A stretch of DNA of 18,160 nt from DASWKG01 sp036396755 (GCA_036396755.1 DASWKG010000088.1:1-18160), one strand, 5' to 3'; positions 1-7,475 are shown, counted from the stretch's first letter. Numbers and translations: made by a program. The notes: generated by a model not told the origin, from the letters alone.

Positions 1-389
1 GGGTCGTGCACGAGCACGAAGTCGAAGTCCGCGCCCCACTCCGACGCGTTCGCGCGTACGCGGTCGAGGTAGGTCCGCTCCATCGTCGTCGTCCACGGGA
101 CCTCCGCGCCCTGCAGGCCGTTGTGAGCGGCCTTCGTCACGGCGAAGAAATCGTCCGACCCCTCGAACAGCTTCCACTCGGCGTCGATCCCCAGGTCCCG
201 CATCAGCGCGACCTGGGTGGGCACCAGCTCGGCGACGCCTCCTCCGAACGCGGTGCTCGAGACGTTGAGCAGGCGCGAGCCGGCGAGCGGCGCGGCCGCC
301 GCGCGGAGCCGCGCGACCGCGTCCTCCCCTGCCGCCTCAACGTAGTCGTCCACGCGGCGGGCGTCGGTCACCGTGACGGTGGAGAGCAT
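1..389 (-). CDS. treT: Trehalose synthase TreT (GT4 family), N-terminal part
   Basis: The 129 visible residues match the N-terminus of the retaining glycosyltransferase that makes trehalose from NDP-glucose and glucose. The diagnostic stretch is LNVSSTAFGGGVAELVPT (residues 41-58), followed by LMRDLGIDAEWKLFEGSDDFF and a VTKAAHNGLQG segment, all hallmarks of the TreT/trehalose glycosyltransferase-synthase family. The gene runs off the left edge, so the C-terminal donor-binding half is not seen. I chose the ATG at 389 over the in-frame ATG at 401 because a TATGCT hexamer ends 7 nt before it and no Shine-Dalgarno is present, the leaderless arrangement seen elsewhere here. It lies 54 nt downstream of the response regulator on the same strand but seems to have its own promoter. 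Trehalose would act as a cytoplasmic compatible solute. Family identity is confident from memory of the motif; donor specificity (UDP or ADP) is not visible. Confidence 0.85.
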   Translation of the reverse strand, partial: MLSTVTVTDARRVDDYVEAAGEDAVARLRAAAAPLAGSRLLNVSSTAFGGGVAELVPTQVALMRDLGIDAEWKLFEGSDDFFAVTKAAHNGLQGAEVPWTTTMERTYLDRVRANASEWGADFDFVLVHD

Positions 390-396
390 GCCATCC

Positions 397-402
397 AGCA
401 TA
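397..402 (-). promoter_or_regulatory. Candidate -10 (TATGCT) of leaderless treT
   Basis: TATGCT fits the actinobacterial TANNNT -10 and ends 7 nt before the ATG, so the transcript would start at or next to the start codon. There is no purine-rich Shine-Dalgarno on this strand. No clear -35 is seen. Confidence 0.45.
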
Positions 403-443
403 GGAGGCTGCGTTCCGCTGCGTTGCGCCGGCGAGGAACGGAG

Positions 444-884
444 CTACGGGGCCGTGTGCGAGCGATCGGTGAGCTGGAGGTCGTCGAGCTTCTCGCGCCG
501 GCGGGCCTCGCGCTCCTCGGGGGTGAGGAGCATCAGCCGCCGCACGGCATCGGACAGCGAGCCGGGGCTGAACGGCTTCGTCACGTAGTCGGCGGCGCCG
601 GCCGACCAGCCGCGGATCTTGTCCTCGGTGCGGGCCTTGGCGGTGAGCAGGACGACGGGGATGTCCCGGGTCGTCGGCTCGGCCTTCAGCATCTCGAGGA
701 TCGTGAAGCCGTCCTTCCGCGGGAGCATGACGTCGAGGACGATCAGGTCGGGGCGCGCGCTCACGGCGCGCTCGAAGCCCGCCTCGCCGTCGGGCGCCTC
801 CAGCACCTCGTGGCCCTCGGACTGCAGGTTCACCCTGCAGAGGAGGAGCACGTCGGGCTCGTCGTCGACCACCAAGATCTTCAT
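444..884 (-). CDS. Single-domain response regulator (CheY-like receiver)
   Basis: This 146-residue protein is a stand-alone receiver domain (about residues 1-120) with a charged C-terminal tail of some 25 residues and no DNA-binding output domain. All canonical positions are present: acidic pocket D7-D8-E9, phospho-acceptor D51 in LIVLDVMLP, T81 in VVLLTAK and K103 in VTKPFSP. It would be phosphorylated by a histidine kinase not in this window and act through protein-protein contact. It precedes treT on the same strand and is divergent from the AI-2E permease across a 78-nt region. The start ATG has no Shine-Dalgarno but sits 6 nt after TACCTT; that region also contains GCCGATAC, which resembles a flagellar/WhiG sigma -10. 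A link to motility is possible but is inferred only from that site. The receiver call is secure, the role unknown. Confidence 0.93.
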   Translation of the reverse strand: MKILVVDDEPDVLLLCRVNLQSEGHEVLEAPDGEAGFERAVSARPDLIVLDVMLPRKDGFTILEMLKAEPTTRDIPVVLLTAKARTEDKIRGWSAGAADYVTKPFSPGSLSDAVRRLMLLTPEEREARRREKLDDLQLTDRSHTAP

Positions 885-890
885 GCCGTA

Positions 891-921
891 AAGGTATCGG
901 CCAGATGGGGGGCTTCCTGTA
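891..921 (-). promoter_or_regulatory. Promoter of the response regulator, sigma-28/WhiG-like
   Basis: Read on the minus strand, TACA (921-918), 16 nt, then GCCGATAC (901-894) resembles the flagellar/WhiG sigma consensus TAAA-N15/16-GCCGATAA with one mismatch in each box. An overlapping TACCTT (896-891) also fits a housekeeping -10 and ends 6 nt before the ATG. Either reading gives a leaderless or nearly leaderless mRNA. The two interpretations cannot be separated from sequence alone. Confidence 0.4.
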
Positions 922-958
922 GCCAAACCAAGCGCGGCACGCCCATCTGGGCCCAGGC

Positions 959-964
959 TATCAT
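959..964 (+). promoter_or_regulatory. Candidate -10 (TATCAT) of the AI-2E permease gene
   Basis: TATCAT in the context GGCTATCAT overlaps the first in-frame ATG (963). Exactly 7 nt after the hexamer is an in-frame TTG at 972, so a leaderless transcript starting with TTG is possible. No Shine-Dalgarno is seen before 963, 972 or the later ATG at 1011. Confidence 0.35.
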
Positions 965-2267
965 GGGCCGATTGGACCAGGGCCCCAACCGCATCCTCTC
1001 CAGCCCCCTCATGATCCGCGCCGCGAGGTGGGGGGTTCTCGCCTGGGTGGCCATCGGGCTCCTCGTGCTCGCGATCATCTTCTTCCGGTACGTGATCTTC
1101 CCCGTACGGATCATCTTCCCACCGATCGTGCTCGCGCTCATCTTCGTCTACCTGCTGAACCCCGTGGTGACCTGGATGACCGGTCGCGGGATCCCGCGGC
1201 TCCTGGCCACCCTGATCACGTACCTCGTGATCCTGTCTGCGATCGGGGTGGGCCTGCGCTACCTGATCCCGGTGCTCGTCGACCAGGTCGAGCACTTCTC
1301 GAAGACGCTGCCCGCGCTCCTCACGAACGCGCAGGCCGGCTTCCGCGACCTGCTCGACCGGTTCGGGATCGAGGGGGGTACCGGGGCGCTCGACAGCGCC
1401 CAGATCCTCGACGCCGCCGAACGCCTCTTCTCCCTCACGAAGGGCCTGCTCTCGGGGGCGCTGATCCTCATGCTCGGCCTGATCCTCGGCTTCTACCTGC
1501 TGGTCGATCTCCCGAACATCCGGCGCGGCGCGATCCTGTTCGTCCCGGCGCGCCGGCGGCCCGCGGTGCTGGCCGTGCTGCGAAAGGTGGGCGCGGCGAT
1601 CGGCGGGTTCTTCCGGGGCCAGCTGCTCGTGGCGGTGTTCGTCGGGATCGCCTCCACGATCGTGCTGTTCATCGTCGGGCTCCCGTACTGGGCGCTGGTC
1701 GGCATGATCACGGGCCTCTTCAACCTCATCCCGCTGATCGGGCCGTTCATCGGCGGCGGCATCGCGGCGTTCATCGCGTTCACCACGACGGGACAGACGG
1801 GCGGGCTCCTGCACCTCGAGCCGGGCTGGCCGCTCGCGATCGGGTCCGCGATCGCGCTCACGATCGTCCAGCAGATCGACAACCACATCATCAGCCCGAA
1901 CGTGGTCGCGAGGACGGTGAAGCTGCATCCCGTCACCGTCATGCTGGCGCTGCTCGCCGGCGGCACGCTGCTTGGGCTGTGGGGGATGCTGCTGGCGGTG
2001 CCGGTCGTCGCCTCGGCGAAGATCCTCATGCTCCACGCTTGGGACACCCAGGCGACCTGGCCACCCACGCCGGAGGGCGCCCCCGTGCAACCTCAGGGCC
2101 CCTCCCCGCCGCAACCGCCGCCGCCCGGCGCTCCCGCCCCGCCTCGGGAGGCGGCGGGCCTGCTCGCCGGGATGCTCGGGCGATGGCGCCGCAGGAAGCG
2201 CCTCGAGCGGCGCGCCGCCGCTCCGGGCGACGCCGAGCCGCTCGAGCCGGCCGAGCCTCGCCCGTGA
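963..2267 (+). CDS. AI-2E family transporter (permease)
   Basis: The 434-residue protein is a polytopic membrane protein of the AI-2E transporter/PerM family (PF01594). Hydrophobic segments lie near residues 24-43, 46-68, 80-104, 160-183, 222-246, 248-275, 290-305 and 325-355. Family signatures are GLFNLIPLIGPFIGGG (251-266), the polar DNHIISPNVV segment (306-315) and LHPVTVMLALLAGGTLLGLWGMLLAVPV (321-348). Some members export autoinducer-2 or act as Na+/H+ antiporters; the substrate here is unknown. The C-terminal tail from about residue 365 is unusual: proline-rich, then strongly basic, and likely cytoplasmic. The start is uncertain: ATG 963 is listed, but TTG 972 fits a leaderless promoter and ATG 1011 is also in frame. 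The VOC gene follows after 31 nt and may be cotranscribed. The extension of this reading frame upstream of 963 is antisense to treT and the receiver gene and is not coding. Confidence 0.88.
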   Translation: MGRLDQGPNRILSSPLMIRAARWGVLAWVAIGLLVLAIIFFRYVIFPVRIIFPPIVLALIFVYLLNPVVTWMTGRGIPRLLATLITYLVILSAIGVGLRYLIPVLVDQVEHFSKTLPALLTNAQAGFRDLLDRFGIEGGTGALDSAQILDAAERLFSLTKGLLSGALILMLGLILGFYLLVDLPNIRRGAILFVPARRRPAVLAVLRKVGAAIGGFFRGQLLVAVFVGIASTIVLFIVGLPYWALVGMITGLFNLIPLIGPFIGGGIAAFIAFTTTGQTGGLLHLEPGWPLAIGSAIALTIVQQIDNHIISPNVVARTVKLHPVTVMLALLAGGTLLGLWGMLLAVPVVASAKILMLHAWDTQATWPPTPEGAPVQPQGPSPPQPPPPGAPAPPREAAGLLAGMLGRWRRRKRLERRAAAPGDAEPLEPAEPRP

Positions 2268-2298
2268 AGGGACGCCGAGGAGACGAGAGGAGCGCACG

Positions 2299-3072
2299 AT
2301 GGGCGAGGTGAAGGAGTACCCGAACGGGACGTTCTGCTGGATCGACCTCGGGACCGCCGATCTGGCGGGGGCGAAGGTCTTCTACGGCGAGCTGCTGGGC
2401 TGGCAGTTCGAGGAGGTGGCCGACGGCTACGTCCTCGCGCGCCGCGACGGCATGGACGTCGCCGGGATGCACGCGCACACCCACGAGGAGGGGACCGGGT
2501 GGGCCTCCTCGATCAACGTCGGCGACGTCGACGCGGCGACGGCCCGCGCCGCCGAGCTGGGCGCGGCGGTCGCGATGGAGCCGTCCGACCTGCCCGGGAC
2601 CGCGCGGATCTCGCTGATCCACGACCCGGCCGGCGCCGAGGTCTGCCTCTGGCAGGCGGCGGGCTACGCGGGCGCCCGACTCGTGAACGAGGTCGGCACC
2701 TGGTCGTTGAACGAGCTCGTCACCCCCGACCTGGCGGCGGCGTCCGCCTTCTACGGCGCCCTGGTCGGGTGGACATCTGAGGCGGCCCCGGGCGGCATCG
2801 AGCGGGTGTCCTTCGAGCTCGGCGACCTGCTGATCGGCGGGGCGCACGCCCCCACCGAGTTCGAGCAGGGCCCACCGAGCTGGACGGTCTCGTTCCGGGT
2901 CGGCGACGCCGATAGGAGCGCCGGGCTGGCGGCTTCCCTCGGCGGCTCGGTGCTCCTTCCTCCGATCGACATCCCGGTCGGCCGCGTCGCGATCCTCGCC
3001 GATCCCGCCGGGGCGCCGTTCACGATCGCCGAGGTGCCCGGGGGCGCCCTCCGGGGCGTCGACGGCTCCTGA
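2299..3072 (+). CDS. VOC family protein with two glyoxalase-like domains
   Basis: This 257-residue protein has two vicinal-oxygen-chelate (glyoxalase/bleomycin-resistance fold) modules, about residues 8-120 and 132-246. Each begins with a FCWIDL or WSLNEL beta strand followed by a D-x-A-x-A-x-x-FYG helix (FYGELLGW, FYGALVGW) and ends with a DPAGA-x-(V/F) strand (residues 109-115 and 235-241). The arrangement is like the two-domain actinobacterial VOC proteins related to the mycobacterial 27-30 kDa antigen; the substrate is not known. A strong Shine-Dalgarno (GAGAGGAG, 2285-2292) 6 nt before the ATG fixes the start. It follows the AI-2E permease by 31 nt and converges on the phosphoesterase gene. 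Whether a metal site is intact cannot be judged without an alignment. Family is confident, function open. Confidence 0.88.
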   Translation: MGEVKEYPNGTFCWIDLGTADLAGAKVFYGELLGWQFEEVADGYVLARRDGMDVAGMHAHTHEEGTGWASSINVGDVDAATARAAELGAAVAMEPSDLPGTARISLIHDPAGAEVCLWQAAGYAGARLVNEVGTWSLNELVTPDLAAASAFYGALVGWTSEAAPGGIERVSFELGDLLIGGAHAPTEFEQGPPSWTVSFRVGDADRSAGLAASLGGSVLLPPIDIPVGRVAILADPAGAPFTIAEVPGGALRGVDGS

Positions 3073-3091
3073 GCGGGACGGACGCGCCGAT

Positions 3092-3110
3092 CGTCGCCGC
3101 TACGGCGACG
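3092..3110. terminator. Convergent-gene hairpin terminator
   Basis: A perfect 8-bp stem CGTCGCCG/CGGCGACG with a CTA loop lies where the VOC gene (plus) and the lipoprotein phosphoesterase (minus) meet; the loop contains the latter's TAG stop. There is no T-tract on either side, as is common for actinobacterial hairpin terminators. It could serve both directions. Confidence 0.5.
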
Positions 3111-4521
3111 GGTCGAGGATCAGCGGCGGCAGCGGCTCCTGGTCGAAGTCGAACTCCCTGACCAGGTCGCCGAGGATCGGCAGGGCCTCGCGAACCGTCG
3201 GCCGCGAGTCGGGGCGTCCGTCGGTCTCCGGGTCGAGCATCTGGCCGCCGAGGAAGCGCTCCTCGATCAGCTTGAGGTACGAGTCGAACGAGTGGACCTG
3301 GTGGTCGATCATCCCCCGTCTCGCCCAGGGGCTGATCATCAGGCCCGGCACCCGGATCCCGAACCCGTTCACGTCGACCACCGGCGGCTCCACGTGGTCG
3401 TAGAAGCCGCCCCAGTCGTCCCAGGTGATGAAGATCGCCGTCTGCTCCCAGTCGGGCCCCGCCATCGCCGCGTTCACCATCCGCGTCACGTGGGCCATGC
3501 CGCGCCGGATGTTCCCGACGCCGGTGGGGTGCTCGCTGTAGCCGGGGCCCGGCATGATCCACGTGACCGAGGGCAGCGTCCCCGCCTCCGCGCGCTCGAG
3601 GTAGTTCGAGTGCGGCTTGATGTTCCGGAGCTGGTGGTTGTCGCGCACCGTACGGAAGCCGGGGAGCGGGTTCTGGATCGCCTTCGTGCCCTTGCTGTCG
3701 CCCTGGGGGCACGGTGCCTTGAAGCACGTCTCGCCATCCACGTAGTAGGCCCAGCTCACCCCGGCCTTGTGGAGCAGGTAGGTGATGTCGGTCCAGGCGT
3801 AGAACGGCTTCTGGAACCCCTTCCGCTGCTTCTTCGCCTGGGCCGAGAGGTCGACGTTCGACTCGCAGCTCATCGGGTCGTCGCGGTCGGGGCAGAACGC
3901 CGACCAGGCCGACACGAGGAACAGGTGCGCGGGCAGGGTCCAGGAGTCGACCGGCGCGAACAGGCGATCCTGCAGGACGAACCGCCTGGCGTACTTCCAG
4001 TAGTTGGGGATCTCCGCGGCGGTGTGGTAGCCGATCACGCTCGGCTGCATCCGCGGCCCCACCTGATCGGCGCAGCGAGGCGCGAAGCGATCCTTCGTGC
4101 AGTTCTGCGTCGGCTGCTCGTAGGCGATCTTGATGAACCCGTCCATCTTGCCGCCGTTGATGTCGCCGATCGACGCCGCCCGCGCGTGCGGCCCGCCCTC
4201 GTTGAACAGCGCCTCGGAGTGGTACGGGCGCGAGCAGTGGCTGAGGGCGGGGTCGGGCAGGCAGGGCTTGAACCCCCCCTGCTCGTTCTTCGGGATGCCG
4301 TCGGCGCCCGGGAACGTGCCGAAGTAGTGATCGAACGAGCGGTTCTCCTGCACGATGAAGATGAGGTGCTCGATCTTCTCGAGGCCGGCGGGTATCGGCG
4401 TCGGGGCGACGGCCGGCTCGTCGGAAGGCGGGCCGCCGCCGGCGAGCGTGCCGGGCTCCGCGCCGCTCCCGGAGCAGGCCGAGAGCAGCACGGCGGCGAT
4501 CAGGAGCCCGCTTCGGCGCAT
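3100..4521 (-). CDS. Secreted phosphoesterase lipoprotein (phospholipase C / AcpA family)
   Basis: The 473-residue protein belongs to the phosphoesterase family (PF04185) that includes phospholipase C and AcpA-type acid phosphatases. It has a Sec lipoprotein signal (MRRSGLLIAAVLLSAC, lipidated C16), then a low-complexity linker to about residue 43. Family motifs are IFIVQENRSFDHYFGTFPGADG (metal-site E59-N60), INGGKMDGF (121-129), the nucleophile region SWTLPAHLF with T195 as candidate nucleophile, and TWDDWGGFYDHV (D368-D369, metal site). Several cysteines suggest disulfides. The substrate (phospholipid head group or phosphate monoester) cannot be told. It follows a paralogue by 47 nt on the same strand but has TAGACT 8 nt before the ATG and no Shine-Dalgarno, so it may also be made from its own leaderless promoter. 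The in-frame upstream codon giving 15 more residues is rejected because the signal peptide would no longer be N-terminal. Confidence 0.88.
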   Translation of the reverse strand: MRRSGLLIAAVLLSACSGSGAEPGTLAGGGPPSDEPAVAPTPIPAGLEKIEHLIFIVQENRSFDHYFGTFPGADGIPKNEQGGFKPCLPDPALSHCSRPYHSEALFNEGGPHARAASIGDINGGKMDGFIKIAYEQPTQNCTKDRFAPRCADQVGPRMQPSVIGYHTAAEIPNYWKYARRFVLQDRLFAPVDSWTLPAHLFLVSAWSAFCPDRDDPMSCESNVDLSAQAKKQRKGFQKPFYAWTDITYLLHKAGVSWAYYVDGETCFKAPCPQGDSKGTKAIQNPLPGFRTVRDNHQLRNIKPHSNYLERAEAGTLPSVTWIMPGPGYSEHPTGVGNIRRGMAHVTRMVNAAMAGPDWEQTAIFITWDDWGGFYDHVEPPVVDVNGFGIRVPGLMISPWARRGMIDHQVHSFDSYLKLIEERFLGGQMLDPETDGRPDSRPTVREALPILGDLVREFDFDQEPLPPLILDPSP

Positions 4522-4529
4522 GTCGGAGG

Positions 4530-4535
4530 AGTCTA
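4530..4535 (-). promoter_or_regulatory. Candidate -10 (TAGACT) of the lipoprotein phosphoesterase
   Basis: TAGACT fits TANNNT and ends 8 nt before the ATG. The intervening bases are pyrimidine-rich with no Shine-Dalgarno, consistent with leaderless translation inside the tandem phosphoesterase unit. Confidence 0.4.
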
Positions 4536-4568
4536 CCCGGGTCGGGTCCGAGCGACCCGCTTGCACCG

Positions 4569-5957
4569 CTACGAGGTGTCGAGCGTCGGGACGTGGGGCT
4601 CGATGCCCGGCTGCCAGCTCGGGTAGGCTTCCGGGAACTCGGTGGCGACGCCGTAGCAGTCGTCGTTCCGCGGACGTGGGTCCGGGTCCCTCGGGCCGCG
4701 GTCGAAGTCGAAGACGTGCTCGAAGTTGTGCGTCCTCCGGACGCGGTCGGTGAGGTGGGGCAGGTCCCAGTTGTCGGCGATGAACCTGAGCGGCGAGGAG
4801 AACTCACCCTCGGCGTCGTCCACGTAGCCCTTCTTCGCGTACGGCGAGATCACGAGCATCGGCACGCGGATGCCGGGACCGATGGGATCGTAGACGGGGG
4901 GCCGCACGTGATCGTAGAACCCGCCCCACTCGTCCCAGGTGATGAAGATCGCGGTCTCTGGCCACATGTCGCTGCGCATGATGCCGTTCACGAGGTCGGT
5001 GACCCAGTTGTGCGAGTGGCAGGAGCTGAAGGGCGGATGGTCCGAGAGCGCGAACCGCGGGACGATCCACGTGACCGCCGGCAGCGCCGACGCCTCGACG
5101 TCGATCATCAGCTCGTCGACCGGCCACACGTGCTCGTCCCACAGCTCCGTGTTGAACACGTCGGGGATCGCGTTGTAGACCGACCACATGTACCCGGCCT
5201 GATGGGGCTCGGGCCCGTAGAACGCCCAGTCGATGTCGGCCTTCGACAGCTCGGTGCCGTAGGTGGGGATGTCGAACGTCGTGCTGTGCTTCGAGAGCTC
5301 TCCCCGCTCGTCCTTCACCCACACGTACATGTCGTCCCCGTACGCGTCGATGCCCCACGACTTGTACGACTCGCCGTCCTTGAGCAGCGTTTGGGTGTTC
5401 TCGGGGTTGTCGATCGCGCCGCCCGAGGTCCCCGAGATGAAGAACAGGTGGTTCGGATGCGAGGCGCCGAGCGCGGACGCGAAGACGTTGTCGCACAGGA
5501 CGAAGCTCCGGGCCCAGTGGTGATAGTTCGGGATGTCCTCGGCCTCGAGGCGCGAGAACGCGTAGGGCTCGCCGAACCGGCCGGTGGCGAACCCGTCCAT
5601 CGTGCCGCCGTTGATGTGCGCGCTCGACGCGAAGCGGTCGTGGGAGAAGTCGCCGGGGAGCCACTGCGGGCAGCGGATCAGCGGGCGCTCGATCCCGTGG
5701 CTCACCCCGGTGGTGGCGCCGTTCGCGCCCGGGAACGTCCCGAACACGTTGTCGAAGCTGCGGTTCTCGAGCATGAGGTACACGACGCGCTTGATCGGCC
5801 ACCGCGTGTCGACGGTTCGGGCCGGGCGTCCGAAGCGGGGGCGCACGCCGTTGCTCGTGCAGGAGGCGAGCAGCGCGGTCGCGGCCGATGCGGCCGTCAG
5901 GCGCAGGAAGCGGCGGCGTGAGAAGCGACGGTGGGCAGCGAAGTGATCGATGCGCAT
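4569..5957 (-). CDS. Tat-exported phosphoesterase (phospholipase C / AcpA family)
   Basis: The 462-residue protein is a paralogue of the downstream lipoprotein phosphoesterase. Its N-terminus carries a twin-arginine signal SRRRFLRL (13-20) and a hydrophobic stretch ending LLASC, so it is probably a Tat lipoprotein (C33). Motifs in order: LMLENRSFDNVFGTFPGANG (metal-site E64-N65), HINGGTMDGF (114-123), GASHPNHLFF with S166 at the nucleophile position, and TWDEWGGFYDHV (D342-E343 metal site). Ser plus Asp-Glu resembles the AcpA acid phosphatase branch; the neighbour has Thr and Asp-Asp, so the two probably differ in substrate. Tat export suggests folding or metal loading before secretion. The start ATG lies 35 nt from the divergent lipoprotein gene, with overlapping -10 elements between them. 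Family and export route are confident; the substrate is not known. Confidence 0.9.
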   Translation of the reverse strand: MRIDHFAAHRRFSRRRFLRLTAASAATALLASCTSNGVRPRFGRPARTVDTRWPIKRVVYLMLENRSFDNVFGTFPGANGATTGVSHGIERPLIRCPQWLPGDFSHDRFASSAHINGGTMDGFATGRFGEPYAFSRLEAEDIPNYHHWARSFVLCDNVFASALGASHPNHLFFISGTSGGAIDNPENTQTLLKDGESYKSWGIDAYGDDMYVWVKDERGELSKHSTTFDIPTYGTELSKADIDWAFYGPEPHQAGYMWSVYNAIPDVFNTELWDEHVWPVDELMIDVEASALPAVTWIVPRFALSDHPPFSSCHSHNWVTDLVNGIMRSDMWPETAIFITWDEWGGFYDHVRPPVYDPIGPGIRVPMLVISPYAKKGYVDDAEGEFSSPLRFIADNWDLPHLTDRVRRTHNFEHVFDFDRGPRDPDPRPRNDDCYGVATEFPEAYPSWQPGIEPHVPTLDTS

Positions 5958-5969
5958 GCCGGAGGGGTC

Positions 5970-5979
5970 ACTGTATCCT
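5970..5979. promoter_or_regulatory. Overlapping divergent -10 elements
   Basis: On the plus strand TATCCT (5974-5979) is a good -10 for the small lipoprotein gene, which also has a GGAAGGG Shine-Dalgarno. On the minus strand TACAGT (5975-5970) can serve the Tat phosphoesterase. The hexamers share two base pairs, so the two promoters should exclude each other. Confidence 0.4.
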
Positions 5980-5992
5980 CACGGGAAGGGCG

Positions 5993-6619
5993 ATGTCGAA
6001 GAGGGCGATCGCGGGAGCGCTGCTGCTGCTCGTCGCGGCCACCGGGTGTGCCGGGCTCGTCGGTGAGACCCGGGAGCCGCGGCTCGCCGCGCAGGGCCCC
6101 GACCTCTCGCTCGACGACGGGTCGTTCTCCGGAAACCCGACGGCCCGCTGCGTCGACGGCTGGACGACCCCCGCGAACGGATCCGCGCTCTGGGACGACG
6201 CGCTGCGGCTCATCCGGCGGCGGATGCGGGCGCAGGCACCCTTCGAGGTGCGGGAGATGCGCTACTTCACCGGGCCCGAGTCGCCGCCGTCGGGCGAGGG
6301 CTACTTCCAGGTCGTCGAGCGCTGGTACGTGCGCGGGCAGCTCGGCGCCGATCCCGGCTTCCGCGCTCGCTGGCTCGTGGAGCGGCGCGTCCACGGCGCC
6401 GGCGTCGCAGCGGTGGCCCCCCACGACACCTCCGGGTATCGCTCGCCGGACTGGACGGCGTTCCAGTACGAGTTCGCCGACCCGGAGCGGCGGGAGTACC
6501 CGGGACTGCCCGGCACGTGGGCGGGCACCCCCTACGACTTCGTCCGGGGCTCGAGGGAGCTCGACATCCAGATCCCCGGTCTCCCCCAGGCCGTCACCGG
6601 CTGCCTCGCCGGCACCTGA
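5993..6619 (+). CDS. Putative lipoprotein of unknown function
   Basis: This 208-residue protein has a short lipoprotein signal (MSKRAIAGALLLLVAATGC, lipidated C19 with a slightly atypical lipobox). I do not recognise the mature domain. It is mixed alpha/beta in appearance, with many aromatic and arginine residues (EVREMRYFTGPESPP, YFQVVERWYVRGQ, RARWLVERRV, WTAFQYEFADPE) and two further cysteines (in TARCVDGW and near the C-terminus, VTGCLAGT) that could form a disulfide. The start ATG is supported by GGAAGGG 2 nt upstream and a TATCCT -10. It is divergent from the Tat phosphoesterase and shares its compact promoter region, so both may answer to the same condition. It converges on gpgP with 16 nt between the stops. 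An outer-face, membrane-anchored role is inferred from the signal only. Confidence 0.8.
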   Translation: MSKRAIAGALLLLVAATGCAGLVGETREPRLAAQGPDLSLDDGSFSGNPTARCVDGWTTPANGSALWDDALRLIRRRMRAQAPFEVREMRYFTGPESPPSGEGYFQVVERWYVRGQLGADPGFRARWLVERRVHGAGVAAVAPHDTSGYRSPDWTAFQYEFADPERREYPGLPGTWAGTPYDFVRGSRELDIQIPGLPQAVTGCLAGT

Positions 6620-6635
6620 GCGCCCGCTCCTCCCG

Positions 6636-7475
6636 CTACGGGACGCCGCCCAGGAGGGCGCGGATCGCTTCGGCGAAGCCGTCGCCGTAGGGAGCCTCGG
6701 TGGCGTAGAGGTTGGGCGCGTCCACCCCGGTGCGCTCCACGTCCTCCCGGCCGTTCGCGACGATGAAGGCCGCGCCGCAGACGCCGGCGAGCGCGGCGTC
6801 GGCGGGCGAGTCGCCCACCGCGACGCAGCGCGCGGGGTCGAGATCCCGGCGTGCCATGTCGGCGGCGGCCGCGTTCGCCTTCGAGATCCCGCGGGGGAGC
6901 ACGTGGTAGGCGTGCACCTCGTCGGTGCGCAGGCCCGGGAACGAGCGCCGGATCACCCCGTTGTCGGTGACCTGGAGCCAGCCGAACCCGGCCCGCTCCA
7001 GCACTCCCTCGGCCTCAGCGGTGTCGACGTGCCCGCGGAGGAGCATCGAGCACGCTCGGTCGAGGAACGCCCACGGCGCGTGCGGCTCGAGCCGGCCCGG
7101 GTATGCCTCGAGCAGCAGGCCGCCGACGCCGCCCCGGACCATCGCCTCGTGGGGCGATCCACCCCCGGCGTACTCGCCCGCATCGAGCACCACCTCGCCG
7201 TCCTCGTAGCACGTCAGGCCCCCGAGCTCGGCGATGTAGGCGCGGCCGCCGAGCAGCCGGGCGGTCTCGCGCACCTGCATGGCGGTCCGCCCCGAGAGGG
7301 GGACCAGCTCGCCGCCGCCCTCGAGCAGCGCGGCGACGGCCGCCGCCGCCTCGCGGGTGACGCCTCCGTCCCCGTTGGCGAACAGCGACCCTCCGGGGCC
7401 GAGCAGGGTGCCGTCGAGGTCGACGTAGACGGCCCGGGGTCGCGCCGCGCCGCCGAGATCCGAGAGCGGCCTCAC
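6636..7475 (-). CDS. gpgP: HAD-superfamily sugar phosphatase, likely glucosyl-3-phosphoglycerate phosphatase
   Basis: The 279-residue protein is a class IIB HAD hydrolase like the mannosyl-3-phosphoglycerate phosphatases. HAD motifs: VYVDLDGTLLG (nucleophile D19, acid/base D21), PLSGRT (S61), K199 in GISKANAA, and AVGDSPADAAL (D222, D226), with the C2 cap between. The start is GTG within GTGA, overlapping the gpgS stop by 4 nt, a strong sign of translational coupling. With GpgS upstream it should remove phosphate from glucosyl-3-phosphoglycerate to give glucosylglycerate, a compatible solute and polysaccharide precursor. Mycobacteria use a histidine-phosphatase-type GpgP for this step; this organism appears to use the HAD type known from other bacteria. 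The exact substrate is inferred from gene pairing; a mannosyl substrate is less likely because the synthase is GpgS-like. Confidence 0.82.
   Translation of the reverse strand: MRPLSDLGGAARPRAVYVDLDGTLLGPGGSLFANGDGGVTREAAAAVAALLEGGGELVPLSGRTAMQVRETARLLGGRAYIAELGGLTCYEDGEVVLDAGEYAGGGSPHEAMVRGGVGGLLLEAYPGRLEPHAPWAFLDRACSMLLRGHVDTAEAEGVLERAGFGWLQVTDNGVIRRSFPGLRTDEVHAYHVLPRGISKANAAAADMARRDLDPARCVAVGDSPADAALAGVCGAAFIVANGREDVERTGVDAPNLYATEAPYGDGFAEAIRALLGGVP

Noticed and set aside
6..962. Open frame on the plus strand continuous with the AI-2E permease
   Set aside because: It is antisense to treT and the response regulator, whose motifs are unmistakable; its Arg/Gly/Val-rich translation is a high-GC shadow.
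885..2297. Minus-strand open frame extending the response regulator N-terminally by over 450 residues
   Set aside because: The receiver starts at its own MKILVVDDEP; the extension is antisense to the permease and is low-complexity Arg/Asp/Glu-rich.
2908..2915. GCCGATAG as another sigma-28-like -10
   Set aside because: It lies inside the VOC gene, lacks a TAAA box at the right distance and has no start downstream.
3292..4626. 444-residue plus-strand open frame
   Set aside because: Antisense to the lipoprotein phosphoesterase; no recognisable motifs and typical shadow composition.
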